Source: Lyophyllum atratum
Lineage: Eukaryota > Basidiomycota > Agaricomycetes > Agaricales > Lyophyllaceae
Reading direction: 5' to 3'
NCBI GenBank assembly: GCA_014905825.1
Contig: JACGCN010000001.1
Coordinates: 1,364,001 to 1,428,000 of the forward strand
DNA: 64,000 nt
In this document: positions 45,501 to 58,600 of the stretch, piece by piece
Position numbering within the stretch: the first letter of the stretch is position 1
Layout of the letters: every line of letters begins with the position of its first letter
Translations under genes and position numbers: made by a program
Notes under the pieces: generated by a model
Seen by the model: only the letters and a program-made list of their open reading frames with translations
What the model was told of the DNA's origin: nothing
Database searches by the model: none

Positions 45501-48496
45501 GAAGGAGCTGCTGGCACGGTCACGGCAAGCTGGTATATATTGCGTACTCCTAAGTCATACAATACTAACACGTTTTCAGGTGACTTCATGGTCTGCAACT
45601 CCTCCCTGTTCGACGTCGACATGTTCAAGATTGTTTGGAAACCCGTCATTTCAGCGATCGCCCATGCTTTCATCAGTTTTGAGGAAGAGTATATCATCCA
45701 GCGTTCCATCGCGGGTTTTAGGCAATGTGCCACCCTTGCGGGCCATTTCCGGCTTCCTGATGTCTTCGACTTCGTTGTAGTGTCATTGTCAGAGGCCACA
45801 AGTCTACTGTCCGATTTTCTTCCTGTCCAAGTGCCGAACCATCCCGTAGTAGAGGTGGAAGGCCAGTCCATTACTGTCTCCAACCTTTCTGTCAGGTTTG
45901 GCACCAATTTCAAGGGGCAATTAGCGGCCGTGGTGTTATTCAACATTGTAAACGGAAATGGCAACGCTTTACGGGAGGGCTGGACGCAAGTAAGCTAAAA
46001 TATCTCTTCTTAGATGCCACACATTTACTTATCATTGCAATAGATTTTCGAGATGTTCCAGAACCTGTTCTTGCATTCATTACTCCCGACCAGGATGCTA
46101 CAGATGGAGGATTTCCTAGGAGGTGTCTCTATGATTCCTCTTAGGGGAGGTCAACCCTCTCGTCCTGCTGCGAGAAGCGATGGGGGCCTACTGTCTACGT
46201 TATCTTCTTATCTGATGACCCCATATGGTGCAAGCTCTGAAAATCTGGTTCCGGACGCAACCGATGCCGATGTTGAGAACACTCTGTGCACTATCGATTG
46301 CATAACATCTTGTCGACTGGATGAACTCTACAGTCAGATAATGTGAGCCAGTTCTCTTTTCCACTCTGCCCAAATAACAACAATACACAGGCAACTAGAT
46401 ATCGATGCGCTTGTTGCGGCTGTTCGGGCGCTGGAAGCCCTCGCTCATGAACGAACCGTCACTAGACTAAAGCAGGATTCTGATGATAGCATGGCCCAAC
46501 CGGACAACATATTTTCACTTCCGTACGATCCTGCATCTATATTCCTCCTGGAAACAATGGTCAGCATCTCATGCCAAACGCCACAACATATTGAGGAACT
46601 CTGGTTAGTGTTTCGATAACGTGCTAGACATCTTCTGAAGTCAGACTCCATTAGGCCCATTGTTTTCGAACATCTTTCAGCGTTGCTTTCCGCGTCGACT
46701 CAGTTCAGCGTTCTTTTGATCGAACGTGCTGTTGTTAGCTTATTGAGAATCTGTCTGATCCTTGCTCAAAAAGTAACACAGCAATTACTTCGTAAGATAT
46801 GTATTGCTAATATCTGTTTCACCAGGCATCGCTTCGGGATCAAATATATGTCTCATTCGACCTTCTCTCCGGACTACCGCCACCCATCGCAAGCTCTGTG
46901 GGCGAGCAAGTGATTGCAGGTGTCATCCTCATTATACAAAAGCACAGAGATATCATTAGGTTTTTGCTTTTTATTTGTTCATCCTGCGTCGCTTGACAAC
47001 GTTCTTTCTAGCTCACAGACAGAATGGAATCTTGTTTTCGCACTCATTCGATCGACGATACGCAATTCAGAAGCTGCCCAGATGTCTTTCGACCTCATTA
47101 CCAACATAGCGTCTGATAGTTCAGACCAACTTATCACGGTCGATAACTTCTCGGGTCTCATCACCATCCTGGATGATTTCGCGACAATTGCTGGGACATC
47201 ATCGGAAAGCCGACAACAGAAAGGCCGCCGAGCGGAACCTTTAACATCCTCGAAGTACTTTGACCAACATTCAGATATATGCTATTGTCTTACACACTGA
47301 ATTAGCTCCCCCGTTGTTGCTCGGGGCAAGAAGGCTATCGACCTTCTCTTTAACCTGAACAAGTCATTGCCTCATCTCTTAGACGCTTCTCACCTACCAA
47401 AGCATCATGGTAAGGGCCTTTCTGACTCAACTCTTCCCGTTTAATTTCAGACTTCTTAGCTTGGCGACAACTGTGTTTGCCGTTATTGGCATCGCTTTCC
47501 CGTCAATCCGCGAATGCCGCGCGCGAGGTCCGCCACAATGCAATCGGTCAATTACAGCGCGCCTTGTTAAGCCCCCACATCATGTTCGAGGAGGCAGATC
47601 ATACTCAAGTAGAAGAAATCTTCAACCGTGTCATTTTCCCACTTCTGGATGACCTTCTGAAGCCGGAGGTCTTTCATAGGGATCCGCAAGGCATGCCAGA
47701 AACCCGTCTCCGGGCGTCAGCACTGCTGTGCAAAGCCTTCATGCACCTGGATGTGCGTGAAGGCCAAGCAAAAGCGGACTTCCGAATTCTGTGGATCCAA
47801 ATTTTAGATTTGCTGGACCGGTTAATGAATATTGACAAAGGCGATCAGTTGGTATGTTGCAACACAGATGGTTCCCTTACCCTTGCTGACTGCTTGATCT
47901 AGTATGAAGCTGTACCCGAATCACTGAAGAATGTCGTCCTGGTCATGAATGCTGTCGGCATCTTGGTCCCACCCTCTGAGCAGGATGAAAGAAGTGAACG
48001 CCAACAGACATTATGGACTGCGACACAAGAGAGGATGGAGCGTTTCTTGCCTGGATTTTTGGGCGATGTTATACCCCCTTCACCCCAACGGTCAGATATT
48101 GCTGCATCATAAACTATGTACAACTACTACGCCTCACAATACCCATATGATTGTAGTATTCTGATAATATCTTGGAAGGCTTGAGTATAGTGCGCTACTG
48201 GTCTTGCAAAACTCCACAGCGCCTAAGACCACCTCCAAAGTCGAATGCACAGCAAAGTCTGTTCTAGATGATCGATTTTTGCTCACAAGGACTATACCAG
48301 CGTCAATCGCATAAACCTAGACATTATTGCAGTCAGGCATGCCGGATTTCTCTGGCGTATACAATGGCAGATTCAAATCAATCACCAGAGTCTAATATAT
48401 GTTCATAGTCAGCCAAAGCGAGAAGATTCTTGGCTAACGGCATTGAGAGCGGAGGACCTCCATGTCCTAGTCCACGACTTCCCAGTTTCGTTGTGA
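42590..48496 (+). CDS. GEA1: Arf guanine nucleotide exchange factor of the GEA/GBF1 family
   Basis: The start MASTGTTTKTRKTVSHKHVL at 42590 opens a DCB-like region (MRKNSRWASLTHFASAKDST, SGFLELKRAVRDIE). A HUS-like segment follows (CDINCENLFERLIDFLTK). The Sec7 domain at about 44680-45440 has GAARFNAKPKTGIAFLEENK, LDKRLLGDFISKPEHIDILK, AMRELLESFRLPGEAQQIAR with the catalytic glutamic finger, YSVIMLNTDLHNPQVRKRMT and YQKNLRGVNAGASFTPEF. Downstream HDS-type helical repeats run to about 48060. GEA proteins load GTP onto Arf1 at the early Golgi and start COPI coat formation. The C-terminal limit is unclear. A frame ending ALRAEDLHVLVHDFPVSL at 48496 looks most coding-like, and another reaches 48642. 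At about 5.9 kb it is the longest complete gene here and has many short introns. Confidence 0.9.
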
Positions 48497-48957
48497 CCGG
48501 TAAGGCACGCCGAGGTCTTGGTCAATGTAAGACAGCGGGCAGTCAAGATGCATATAGAGCCCAAGCCGGTATGGAGGAAATCGCATATGAACACGACGAA
48601 ACTAGTTCTGAATCGGATGGGGAGGTTGGTACCCGGATATAAACGTTGAACAGGAAATCGCCCTGAACACGCAGGAAGTACCCATAGCGTAGCTCTCGGG
48701 GACGAATAACATGCAAGAAGCATGATTATGGCAAGGAGAGAGCGCTGACGATAATAGCAAAAATAATGTATGCCAGTTACTATGCTGGCGGGGTTATGTT
48801 GGGTTTTCAGCACATATCAGCGCAAGAATAGAAAAAACTAAATTGGCCAATGGGGTATGTACAAACGATCCATTCATAATTCATCATGAGAAGAACTTCA
48901 TCTTGAATGGCCTTGGAAATGGTGAGGGAGCCTGACAAGATTGCAAAATGCATGCAC
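48497..48957. other. Convergent intergenic region
   Basis: No gene was recognised between the GEA stop and the cytochrome b561 stop. A minus-strand open frame at 48409-48813 has no family resemblance and overlaps the GEA tail. Confidence 0.5.
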
Positions 48958-50008
48958 CTACCTCAGGCGTATGAGTACCGAAATTACAGCTAGAGCTGGC
49001 GCCAGAGTATAGGCAACGGTCCTAAGACTAGAGCCTACGTAATTATCCCCCCAGTGAGACCAGCCTCCCCCGAGATGGGCAGTAAACAGTAAGGTGGGGA
49101 ATAAGAGATACCCCGACAGCCTAGAACATGTTTAGCAAGTATATGCAATTGCACCCTAGTCTCGCTCGCCTGTGATATTTCCATAACGCCTTTGCTTTAG
49201 AACCTCCGCCGAAAGCAGCACCATTAAACCATACACTACCCCCACCCAGACCCACTTGAGCTAAGATCCAGACTAGAGCTAGATATCCGAATGTCTGCCT
49301 TCGAAGTGAGTACAAGGCCAGCCTACGGGCTTCTGTCACATACTCCATGCCAAGTCGTCATATGCTCCTTGCCATTGATCCATTTGTTGTATGCGACAGC
49401 TGAGGTTCCGAGTAGTATGGAAGGAAAGCCAAGCAAAAAAATAGCCGCCTGGTGTCTGGCTAGGCCCGCTGCCTTCGTTCGCGGCTGTGAAGTGGGTTGG
49501 AGAGTCAGAATTCCTTTGACACATGTCTATCAGTGCCAACGAGCCACGCTCCAGAGGCGCTTGCCTACCGTAAGTAAAAAGCACCAATGAAAGGGTTTGC
49601 AGCGTCGGGTGGAAAGCAAACCACCCGACGTTGGCTGGGTCATTCTTTAGGACAGCTATCCAGGTGACAATCGCAAGGACCTAGATAAGCATGGCATTTG
49701 AGCATCGAGTCAGGTAATTATCGTGTCAGAGCTGGAACCAACGGTAATCGTGCACTGAATACATCACGTTCAGTCGTGAACGTGCCAGTGGCAGGGCAAC
49801 TCACCAATGCAGTATACTTCGCAAACAGGTCTCCCTGCCTGCCTTCAGGCTTCAGTCGTTGTTCCTCCTGTCCCATCAGGGATTGCTGCTGTTCAGCAGG
49901 CTCTGAACGCGGAAGAAGTTCGTAGTCAGGCGGACCTCCAGCTTCAGTGATAGGCATAAAGATAGAGCCATGTTGCTTATTCTGATTTCTGACTGCGAGA
50001 CCGGGCAT
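48958..50008 (-). CDS. Cytochrome b561-domain membrane protein
   Basis: A soluble leader (MPGLAVRNQNKQHGSIFMPI...) precedes membrane helices containing the family's heme-binding histidines: WFAFHPTLQTLSLVLFTYGI, AAGLARHQAAIFLLGFPS, NGKEHMTTWHG and LLFTAHLGGGW. A last helix follows, RTVAYTLAPALAVISVLIRL. These proteins are di-heme transmembrane electron carriers that use ascorbate-like donors or reduce ferric iron; the substrate is not known for this fungal member. Four or so introns are inferred from GT...AG borders. The longest open frames in the region are a mixture of exon and intron. The chosen stop (complement of TAG, 48958-48960) ends the protein after the fifth or sixth helix. Confidence 0.85.
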
Positions 50009-50374
50009 CGGGCAACGGAATGCTGACTAGTGCTGATTCAAAGTTTGTAAGTACGTACAAGGCTGCCAAAGGGCGACAGATTTCTCAGGTCTGTGAGTAA
50101 AGGATGTCGGTGTTCAAGAAGCCGACAGTGCACATTTGGATCCGTTTGACATCGTGATGTACGCCTTTATGGCTGACAGCGATATATGATAGGATGCGTT
50201 GAAGGTATATACATACAACCGGAAAGCACAGTTACAGTGCAAGAGAAATGTACATTATGTATTTACGTAAAGTGTGTGGGGTACTGTAGACGAAGATGAC
50301 GGGTATTCGGAAAGACCATAAATGAATGAATGAAAGATGGTCAGGTACATGAGCAATAATGAAACTTGCTGGGA
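50009..50374. other. Intergenic between cytochrome b561 start and epimerase stop
   Basis: No coding frame was seen. It holds the promoter of the cytochrome b561 gene; the A/T-rich stretch with GAATGAATGAA near 50318-50335 is a simple repeat. Confidence 0.45.
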
Positions 50375-52158
50375 CTAGTGTTCAGCATCAAGGATGGGCC
50401 AACTACCCTCTTCCTTCCACTTATCAACAACCTCCTGAATCGTTTCGTGGTTGAAATGGGGCTTTTTCAACTTGTAGCCGATGACCTCCTTGATCTTTGT
50501 GTTGTTGAAGGCAACTACATGCTTCGACAAGGCAAATTTGTCCGTGTAGGCAGAAAGGGGTGTATTGGGTATGGGAGGAGTCGACGTTGTGATCATCTCC
50601 GTCCAGCCGCTGACATGGTGTTCGTTGATATCCTCTACATGATCATCCATAAGCTGAAATAGGCGTCAGATGTGATTGCATATACAAGAACCGTCCACTT
50701 GCCTTAAGGACAGTGCTTTCTACGAAGTTAAAGAATTCGAAAGTTGTTCCGAAGTAGGACGTGATGACCTGCCCAATGCTGAGGAGCGTGCTGTCCGATT
50801 CGTCAACCTATCGAAGATATCATCATTAAAGGTAGACGACAGGGAGAAAACATATACGCACTAGATTGAATAGCGGAGCGATTAATTTCGCATCATGTGC
50901 CGGCATTCCTTCGACTTCCTTCACCTTTTTCTTATCGTTATGGAAAACGATTTCCTCTCCGGCTAGTGTATCAGCGGCTGCACGTCCAAGGGGAGCCATC
51001 CACTCTGCGCAAGCCCACAACTGCGCCAGCAACATCATCAACGTGAACAGTGTTGTTGGGATTCTTGCCTGGGGACCACCTGTGGGGTGTCAATTGAGGT
51101 TCTTTCACAGATGCTGAACCCTTACGTGGATTTCATAGGCTTCTTAAGATATCCGTAAACGGAGCCAACTGTTATGCCAAGAGCAACTATCATAACAAAG
51201 TAAGTCATGGGGTAATGCTTGAATTGTAAGAGTAAGCTTACCAATAGCCAAAATTGGTGTAGGGTCCATATGCGAAGCCAATTCGCAGAACGACTAAATT
51301 TAGACTGGGACAATAAATCAGACGAGCGGACGTTAATGCCTAACGGGAAGGAGAACAGACTCTTCGATCGTGGCCAGCATCCTTAGTGTTTCATGCCACC
51401 AGGTTCCAAGGGTATCCACTGGCTTGATATCCTCCTTCTCAGTGTGAGTCGCCTTGCTAGAGGTTCCCGTATCATAGAATGGTTGTTGCACTCGAACGTA
51501 GGCCTTGACCTTCCGCTTGGCTGCCTCAAGACCGATCATTCGAGCAACGTTGCAGGTAGTGTTGATTTGTATCTAGATTGTCGTTGGTGAGATCATTACG
51601 TGAATGAGGACGGCACTCACCATCTCCGTTCGATCATGTCTAACCTCTCCTGTAAAATCAAATACATAATCGTAGGGATCGTGTCCTTCAGTAGGATCGA
51701 AGCAGGATGCGATAGTTGCTGCACAGAGAGTGAGACTAAATGTATGCGCAGGACAGGTCAACAAACCTGGAACTGTCAAGTTCGCCTGCCTATACTCCAC
51801 TTCTGGTCTTTCGAGAACCTTTGGAAACTCAGCTCCGATGTAGCTAGAACACTATAGATCAATCATAGAGCCTACGCGTTAGATTCGCCTGCACGCACGT
51901 TGTGGCTGGGACCACCGAGAATTTATCGACTATCCGTAGATGCTTGTTGGGAATGAGATACGCCGATCTGTATGCCTATGCAGAAAAACACATACCGAGA
52001 CCAAAGATTCGCCATCTAAAGGAACCAGCAATGCAGCCAACGCCCGTGAGCAGGTGTTCAGTCCGCCTGAGAGCGGAGAACTCAGGAGAAAGTGACGAAG
52101 AGCTGGAGAAGATAAACAGACCAAATATAATAGCACTGGGCTTCTTGGACTCTGACAT
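50375..52158 (-). CDS. NAD(P)-binding Rossmann-fold epimerase/dehydratase-like protein
   Basis: The start MSESKKPSAIIFG at 52158 splices to GLNTCSRALAALLVPLDGES, a beta-alpha-beta nucleotide-binding start. VVPATTYIGAEFPKVL-like and VEYRQANLTVP segments follow, then YDYVFDFTGEVRHDRTEM, NVARMIGLEAAKRKVKAYVR and VQQPFYDTGTSSKATHTEKE. Further on are LGTWWHETLRMLATIE, an HVDDVAGAVVACAEWMAPLG-like stretch and a C-terminal NNTKIKEVIGYKLKKPHFNH. The fold is that of the extended short-chain dehydrogenase/epimerase family. The substrate is unknown and the usual YxxxK pair could not be placed with certainty. The gene has about six short introns. Confidence 0.8.
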
Positions 52159-52445
52159 TCTGGAGAGCAGATGGGGGGGAGAGGACAAGGACCGAAAGAA
52201 AAAATCCCGACTAGGTCCCGGATGGCAACCAACCTGCTTAAACTCATTTATTATGTAAGCACACGTCAGGCATCTGGAACCGGATCCTTTTTTTTGTCGT
52301 TGCGTCGCCGTTGCTTTGACAATCTGTCGGCCGTAACCACAACGGAACGACAACTCCATGTTATGTGTAAAGTACGGTGACTGGAAACATGCAGGGCAGG
52401 TGATAGCGCCGGCGGATATTACTGCAACATTCCTCATTCCGTATT

Positions 52446-53695
52446 CTATGGCTTGCTCGTTTCCAAATACCGATACACAGAGGAAAAGTCTTTGCGCGAC
52501 AACACTGGCTGCTCTTGGACGACCCGCGCATAAATGTTCTCTGCCGCTACGCCGAGCGGGATAGGACTTTTGGTTTGCTCTGCAATATCTCTGGCGAGTC
52601 CCATGTCCTATTTGCCCCGATTATATGTATTAAATGTCTGCCCTCGTGCAGTAGAGATACTACATACCTTGAGCATCAATGCCGTTGCGAAACCGCCTTC
52701 GTAATCGCGTTCACATGGTGGCGACTTTCCTGGAAGGGATGCTGGCACGGGGTTGTTGACCGAGGATGCCCAACATCCCCCCGTGCTGCTATTAATAACC
52801 CCAGCTAACACGGCTGGGTCTAGTCCCAAGCGTTGACCGAGCAACATTGCTTCCCCGACTACGATCTGTTGGACTCCGAGAACGAGCTATGTATCAATTA
52901 TGTTAAATGCGGCGACGATGACATGGGTCGGTGAGATTGTTAACTTGCGTTGTTGCAAATTTTTGCCCCTAAACCGGACCCGGAGGCGCCACAGTAAATG
53001 ATACGTTGCCCCATCAGGGAAAGGATGCTTTCAGACCGTTTGAAAGACGCTTCGGTCCCGCCGACGAGGAATGACAGACTTCCGGCTTTTGCTCCAGTCA
53101 CACCTAGCGCCTAACATTCCAATCATCCGAGCTTTAAAAATTGGAAGCCAAGACACGCACCTCCCGACACTGGGGCATCCACCATTTCCGCTCCTGTGCT
53201 AATCACGTCGGCTGATACTTGCCTGGCTACGGAGACATCTAAAGTGGTGGAATCGATGCACAGCGTACTACGTGCTTGTTCTTGCGGAAGCCTACGAAGG
53301 ACGGGTAGGAGCCCTTCCGAATACACCGTCTTGACCTGTGGAGAAGATGGCAACATGGTAATAATTGTCTGTGACGCCAATATCGCTCTATTCATCGTTA
53401 CTATGTATTCCGTGGGCACCTATTCAGGAGATGCTCGCACTCACTCCTCGGGTGTAGTCACGACTGTCATACTCGCGCCAGGGAAGTGGCCTAGGAAATT
53501 CTCCGAGAACGCGTGAGCGCTGTCAGGAATCGCGTCGCAGACCACGAAGTGAGCCTGGGCATCTTGGGCGAATTGTTTGGAGAACAAGTTGAAGGCCATC
53601 TCATGACCCATGCGGCCAAGCCCAATGAAGCTTGTGCTCTTGGGACGAATGAGAAGGCGCTGCAGCTCCTGCATACAGCGAGCGGACGATCTCAT
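52446..53695 (-). CDS. 3-hydroxyisobutyrate dehydrogenase
   Basis: The start at 53695 gives a basic leader (MRSSARCMQELQRLLIRPKS), a possible mitochondrial targeting sequence. The NAD-binding SFIGLGRMGHEMAFNLF comes next, then SQTIITMLPSSPQVKTVYSE, STLCIDSTTLDVSVARQVSA, EMVDAPVSGGVTGAKAGSLS and YCGASGSGLGAKICNNLVLG with the catalytic Lys. The remainder reads VVGEAMLLGQRLGLDPAVLA and FATALMLKDMGLARDIAEQ. It oxidises 3-hydroxyisobutyrate to methylmalonate semialdehyde in valine breakdown. The ending YRYLETSKP stops at 52446. Several short introns are present. It is divergent from an arrestin-like gene. Confidence 0.93.
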
Positions 53696-53922
53696 GGTGG
53701 GAGGTGGGTTAACTTGAACTTGACAAGTTCCGGTGCTTAGCCGGTCATCTAATGAGCTGACTGATTACGTAACGGATTGCCGTGATCAAGTTGTGGATCT
53801 CTGCCCTCCACAATGGATTCCAATTATAATATCTTTGCATTCGTGCAATGTGGGTTCCAGCCATATCCCAGCATCTCTTAAGAGCTCGCCATGGCACTCC
53901 ACCGTGCTTTCAGCTTCGCCAT

Positions 53923-55421
53923 ATGCCCCTGACGATGGACGATGCCCCACCTTCTTACGACTTCGACGCATGCGTTCCCTCTCCAGTATACTCTCCCTGC
54001 GCCAGAAGCACAGAGCGCCTGCTCCAGTTCGAAAGGCCTGCCATAACTGGATGCCCTGCCTGCGAGTGGATCATTGAAACAAAGCACATGAAAATCAACA
54101 TGGGGTTTCGCATGTGGGGACTGGAAACCCCCAGTTATGGCCTCGGCGGTGAAATAGAAGGGACAATAAAGTTTTCAGGCGTTCAACATCGAGTTGAACG
54201 AGTTACTGCAACGGTCAGCTGCCGCTTTCCCCTTTTCGCAATCTTCTTACATCTTCATAGCTCTTAGGAAATTTGACGATCTCACTTACGCAGCATGGTA
54301 CTTTCGCTGGCGACTCAGTTGTACCAATCTTATCACATTCCGTCGAACTCTACGATTCAGCCAAAACTAACTCATGGATGTGGGATCAAGAGCGTCCCTT
54401 TTCGATTACCATACCTTCTGTCGCCAATATCCATGGACAAAAGTCGTCGACCCCACCATCTTCCTTCTTCTTCCATCAGAATGTAGTGTGTGAGATATCG
54501 TATGCTCTCAAAGTCCAAATGGTACGGAAAGGAATGTCATTCAACAACAAACATGAAACGTCAGTTCTCTCTACGACTCGTCTATATTAGCTCACGGTTT
54601 CAACCCTAGAAAGACTATCCCGATCCTCTACCTCCCAAAATCTAGCCCTACCGATCCACCCTTGACGTCCATTCCACGACTACCAAGAGGCCTAGAACAT
54701 TCTGCATCGCTTCTAGGGATATTTGAGCGGGTAAAAACCGTAACACTCTCGCCAGCTTATGGACCTTCCAATAAAGCTAAGCTCAGCCTAGAGCAGTTCA
54801 GTAAATGTGTCAATGTGCGTTCGTTCTGCTTCAATTTGTCTCCTCATTTCTGAGGTTAGGTTGGAACAGCTATCAATACCCAGCCCTCAATGCTTCACAT
54901 CCGGAGAGCTAATACCTTTCACGTTGAGTCTGATCTTCCCAAAAGAACCTGTTCTTGCGAGCCTTCTCGCACCGACCGCTCAGATACACCTTCTTAAACG
55001 ACTGCTTGTTCGCGTGAAAGGTAGCGAAGGGCTCATTCAACGCGATACATGTATCTCCACGGCGGAACTTCGCACGTCCAAAGAATTCACGGAAGGAGTT
55101 CGTATGCTCCGAGGGTTCATACAAGCTGGCACCGGAGGAGAAGAAGCTTCTTGGCAGATCGAAGACGTCATTGAGATTCAGGTGAGCATTTCGCTGCACC
55201 AGCATACACAGGCGATGAACACCCCTCCTAAATAGTATGTCTTGCGCACTATACTGCGACCCCCCGACAGTCTTGTGGATCACATCCCTAGCTTCCGAAA
55301 CGAAGAAGTGCTTCAAATCACGACCGACTATTGGGGTACATTAGACCGAGAACTTTCCTCCGTTGGAGGGACTCCAACACCTGCGCTGGGTCTTGCGAGG
55401 AGTCTAAGGCGTGATACGTAG
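53923..55421 (+). CDS. Arrestin-fold protein
   Basis: The start MPLTMDDAPPSYDFDACVPS at 53923 leads to an arrestin N-type beta sandwich. It contains MGFRMWGLETPSYGLGGEIE, GTIKFSGVQHRVERVTAT and LLGNLTISLTQHGTFAGDSV-like across an intron. Further on are FSITIPSVANIHGQKSSTPP, NVVCEISYALKVQMVRKGMS and a C-type domain with SGELIPFTLSLIFPKEPVLA and LRVRKRLLVRVKGSEGL-like strands. A PPxY-like PPSY lies near the N-terminus, and fungal alpha-arrestins use such motifs to recruit Rsp5-type ubiquitin ligases to membrane transporters. This member may do so too (inference). The tail ends LARSLRRDT with TAG at 55419-55421. About five short introns are present. Confidence 0.75.
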
Positions 55422-55672
55422 ACTCAGAGTGTCTTGATCTGCGATAGTGGTAGTAGTGTACTTGTTCATAGTTTACACACTCCACGAAGCATTGAAACGT
55501 CAAATGCTGCTTAACCTTAAAGGAGACTGGAAGCTGTGCTCCCGCTCGCTGACAGCGTAGCACGTGGCTGTGAATCTGTATATCTCAACGTTGCCACTGG
55601 CGGTGGTGTTCACGACTTACGATCTTCATCTCACATATACCAGTCACGTCAATAACGTAGCGCAGCAACAAC

Positions 55673-58600
55673 ATGCTCGCGGCTGCCACGTCTTTTTTTG
55701 GCCGAACTGCTATCTCACAATCCTATAACATCGGTCCTTCGTCTGGCAGCAGGCCATCTACGCCCGGACAGGCTAGCACATCCCTCAGTGTCTCGACTCC
55801 TTTTTTGCCATCCTTAATTGTGGGCCTATGGAAAGTCCAGTCAGCATCGCACAAGGTCACGAACAAACGCGTCTCTGTATGGAGTTTTGACAAGAGAGGA
55901 CCGGATATGGAGAGGCTAGGGCCAGCCGCAAGGGAAAGGGCAATGGAAGTACTGAAGGCTGAGGTAGGTTGGACCCCATATCTCTGCTTCTATCGCGCGT
56001 TCAATCGGCGTAATGAAAGGCATCTGCACTCAGCAGGTTTCGCCATCCATCCATCTTAGGTGCGCATAGCTATGCTCGATATGGGAGGCTGTTTCTCAGC
56101 TTACTTTATAGAAATGGTGGAGCCTCTTGAAGAAACTAGAGGCGAGTTAGTGTTTGCTACGGAACCAGTCTTATCATCTCTGGAATTGTCGATTCCTGGA
56201 GCCGGAAGGAGTAAACCACTTGTTGAACTGGATGAAGTTGAGGTTCGTGAACACAGCTCAAAGTTCTGTGAAGATGACAGTTGATGCAAGGTCACGACAG
56301 ATTCAAAAAGGTATACTTCAGATATGCAAAGGGCTTTCATTCTTGCATTCTTCGGCACAGTTGATTCATACGAACATAAACCCGGAAACAATTATCCTCA
56401 ACGGTGCTGTCAGTTCTTCAATGGATCTCCATTGACACGGCTTAGCTTAAGTAACATTTCCAGGGAGACTGGAAGATCGCCGGCCTAGGATTGACGATCC
56501 CTCTACTTGGGGCAGGTGGGGCAGCCACGCGCTGGGAGTTCCCGACCTTTGACGGCCGTGTTCCAGGATATATTCAGCGATCCTTCGATTACATGGGTAT
56601 GTTTTCAATCACATAGTGGATGTTCTCTTACGCGCAAATAGCTCCGGAATATGCCCTCGACGAACAGTTGCTCACCGCTTCCGATATGTACGCCCTCGGT
56701 TGCGTGATCTATGCAGTTCATTGCAAAGGGAAACCACCTTTCAAAACTCATGGGAACCTGGGTGGTCTGCGGGAACACGCAGGAAAACCCGTACCAGGCA
56801 TAAACGCGCTAGATCACGAGCTGCAAGGTAACTTTCTGGCTATTCACCTTTCCATCATCTGTTGATGAACTAACGTCTGTCTAGGCCTACTTCAATCACT
56901 AATCAGCCGCCACGCGAGCAACAGGCCAAACCCTACTACTCTTCCATCCCATCCGTTCTTCTCCTCCCTGCCAATCTCAACTCTCAACTTCTTGGACCGA
57001 TCCAATTTCACATCAAAAACAAGAGAAGAGAAAATCTCATTCATGAAGGGCCTTACGAGTGTCTTAGACAAATTCTCTGAAGGCCTGCGGACAAGGAAGA
57101 TCCTACCGTCGCTTTTGGAAGAGGTCAACCCTCTATAACTCCTTACTATAATGCCCCGCTGATGATATTTTCATGTAGATGAAAGACACGCATCTATTGC
57201 CGTATATCCTACCAAATGTGTTCGCCATTTCAACAATGCTCTCGCCCTCCCAATTTGCTAGCGCGGTTCTTCCCAGCCTCAAGCCTTTGTTCAGTATCAA
57301 GGAGCCTCCGCAAAACATGCTTACGCTACTAGATAACTTAGGAATGCTCCAAAGCAAGACAGAGAAAACCGTCTTCAGAGAACGTAAATATTACCTCCGA
57401 ACTGCCGGCTGCTGTTCCGTATGCTCACGGTGTCCCAAGATGTGTTACCTTTGGTTTACAATGCCCTCGAATCCGAACATGCAATCGTGAGTGAGATAAG
57501 CCTAGATGTAGCTTTCTTACCCACACCATACCCAGGTGCAGGAACGTGCTTTGAAAGCAGTCCCAGATCTATGCGAAACCATCGACTATGCAGAAGTTCA
57601 AGGAGTTCTCTTTCCGCGAGTTGCTGTGAGACTATAGTCCCCTTGCCCTACGTCGCCTTCTAACCTTCTTGTCCAGCTTGTATTCACTAAGACCCGGATA
57701 CTCACGGTCAAGGTGGCCACTCTGGTGACATTCCTCACCATGGTAAAGACTCTTGACCAGGTTAGCACCGCGGCCTTCACAATATTGTTGAAATAACCAT
57801 ATTTGATCCCAGTCAAGCTTAACGCAAAAGCTTGTGCCTCTCCTTTCCAAGATTCGCACGAAGGAGCCTGCTGTAATGGTGCGTCCCGTCGAGAGCTAAT
57901 TAATTTGGCCTAATCATGATGTTCGCTACAATTCAGATGGCCACCTTGTCAGTCCAAGAAGCAATGGGTTTCAAGGTGGATCGCGAGGCCGTTGCAACGC
58001 TCGTTCTTCCTCAGTTATGGGCTATGTCTATTGGACCGCGTAGGTCTGTATGTTACTTGCAATGAACGGTTACTAAACCCATCTTAGTGTTAAACGTGGA
58101 GCAATTTCAACGTTTCATGCTTGTCATCAAGAAACTGGGCGACAGAGTAGAGAAAGAGCATGATCAATACCTCCGAGATTCGCAGCGCTTAGAGGATCGT
58201 TCCTCCACGGCCGTCAGCGGCGCATCTGGCACTAAGAGTTATGCAGGCAGTGTTGACTTTGAAAGCCTGGTTGGCAGAGCGAATGGCACCCCTGTTAAAT
58301 CAGAGGCAACAGCAGATGGCAATAGATCGTGGGATGACGATGTTTGGGGCAGCATTTTCAACGACGACTATGTGCGTGCCAACGTTCCATATAATTGGTG
58401 TACATTACCAACAGCTAATCCCTGTGCAGAGCTCTAAGGTTCAGACTCCATCAACGCCCCCAGTAGCTCCATCAAAGCCTGTACTAGAAGTACAACCACC
58501 GCGACTTGGAAACCAGTCCCGTGGTACTTTGGCCAGCCCTCTAGTATCATCACTCTCACAACCAAGGAATTCGTTTACAGCATCTAGTTTACAATACCAA

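Noticed and set aside
48409..48813. 134-codon minus-strand frame
   Set aside because: No domain or composition pattern, and it overlaps the 3' end of the GEA gene.
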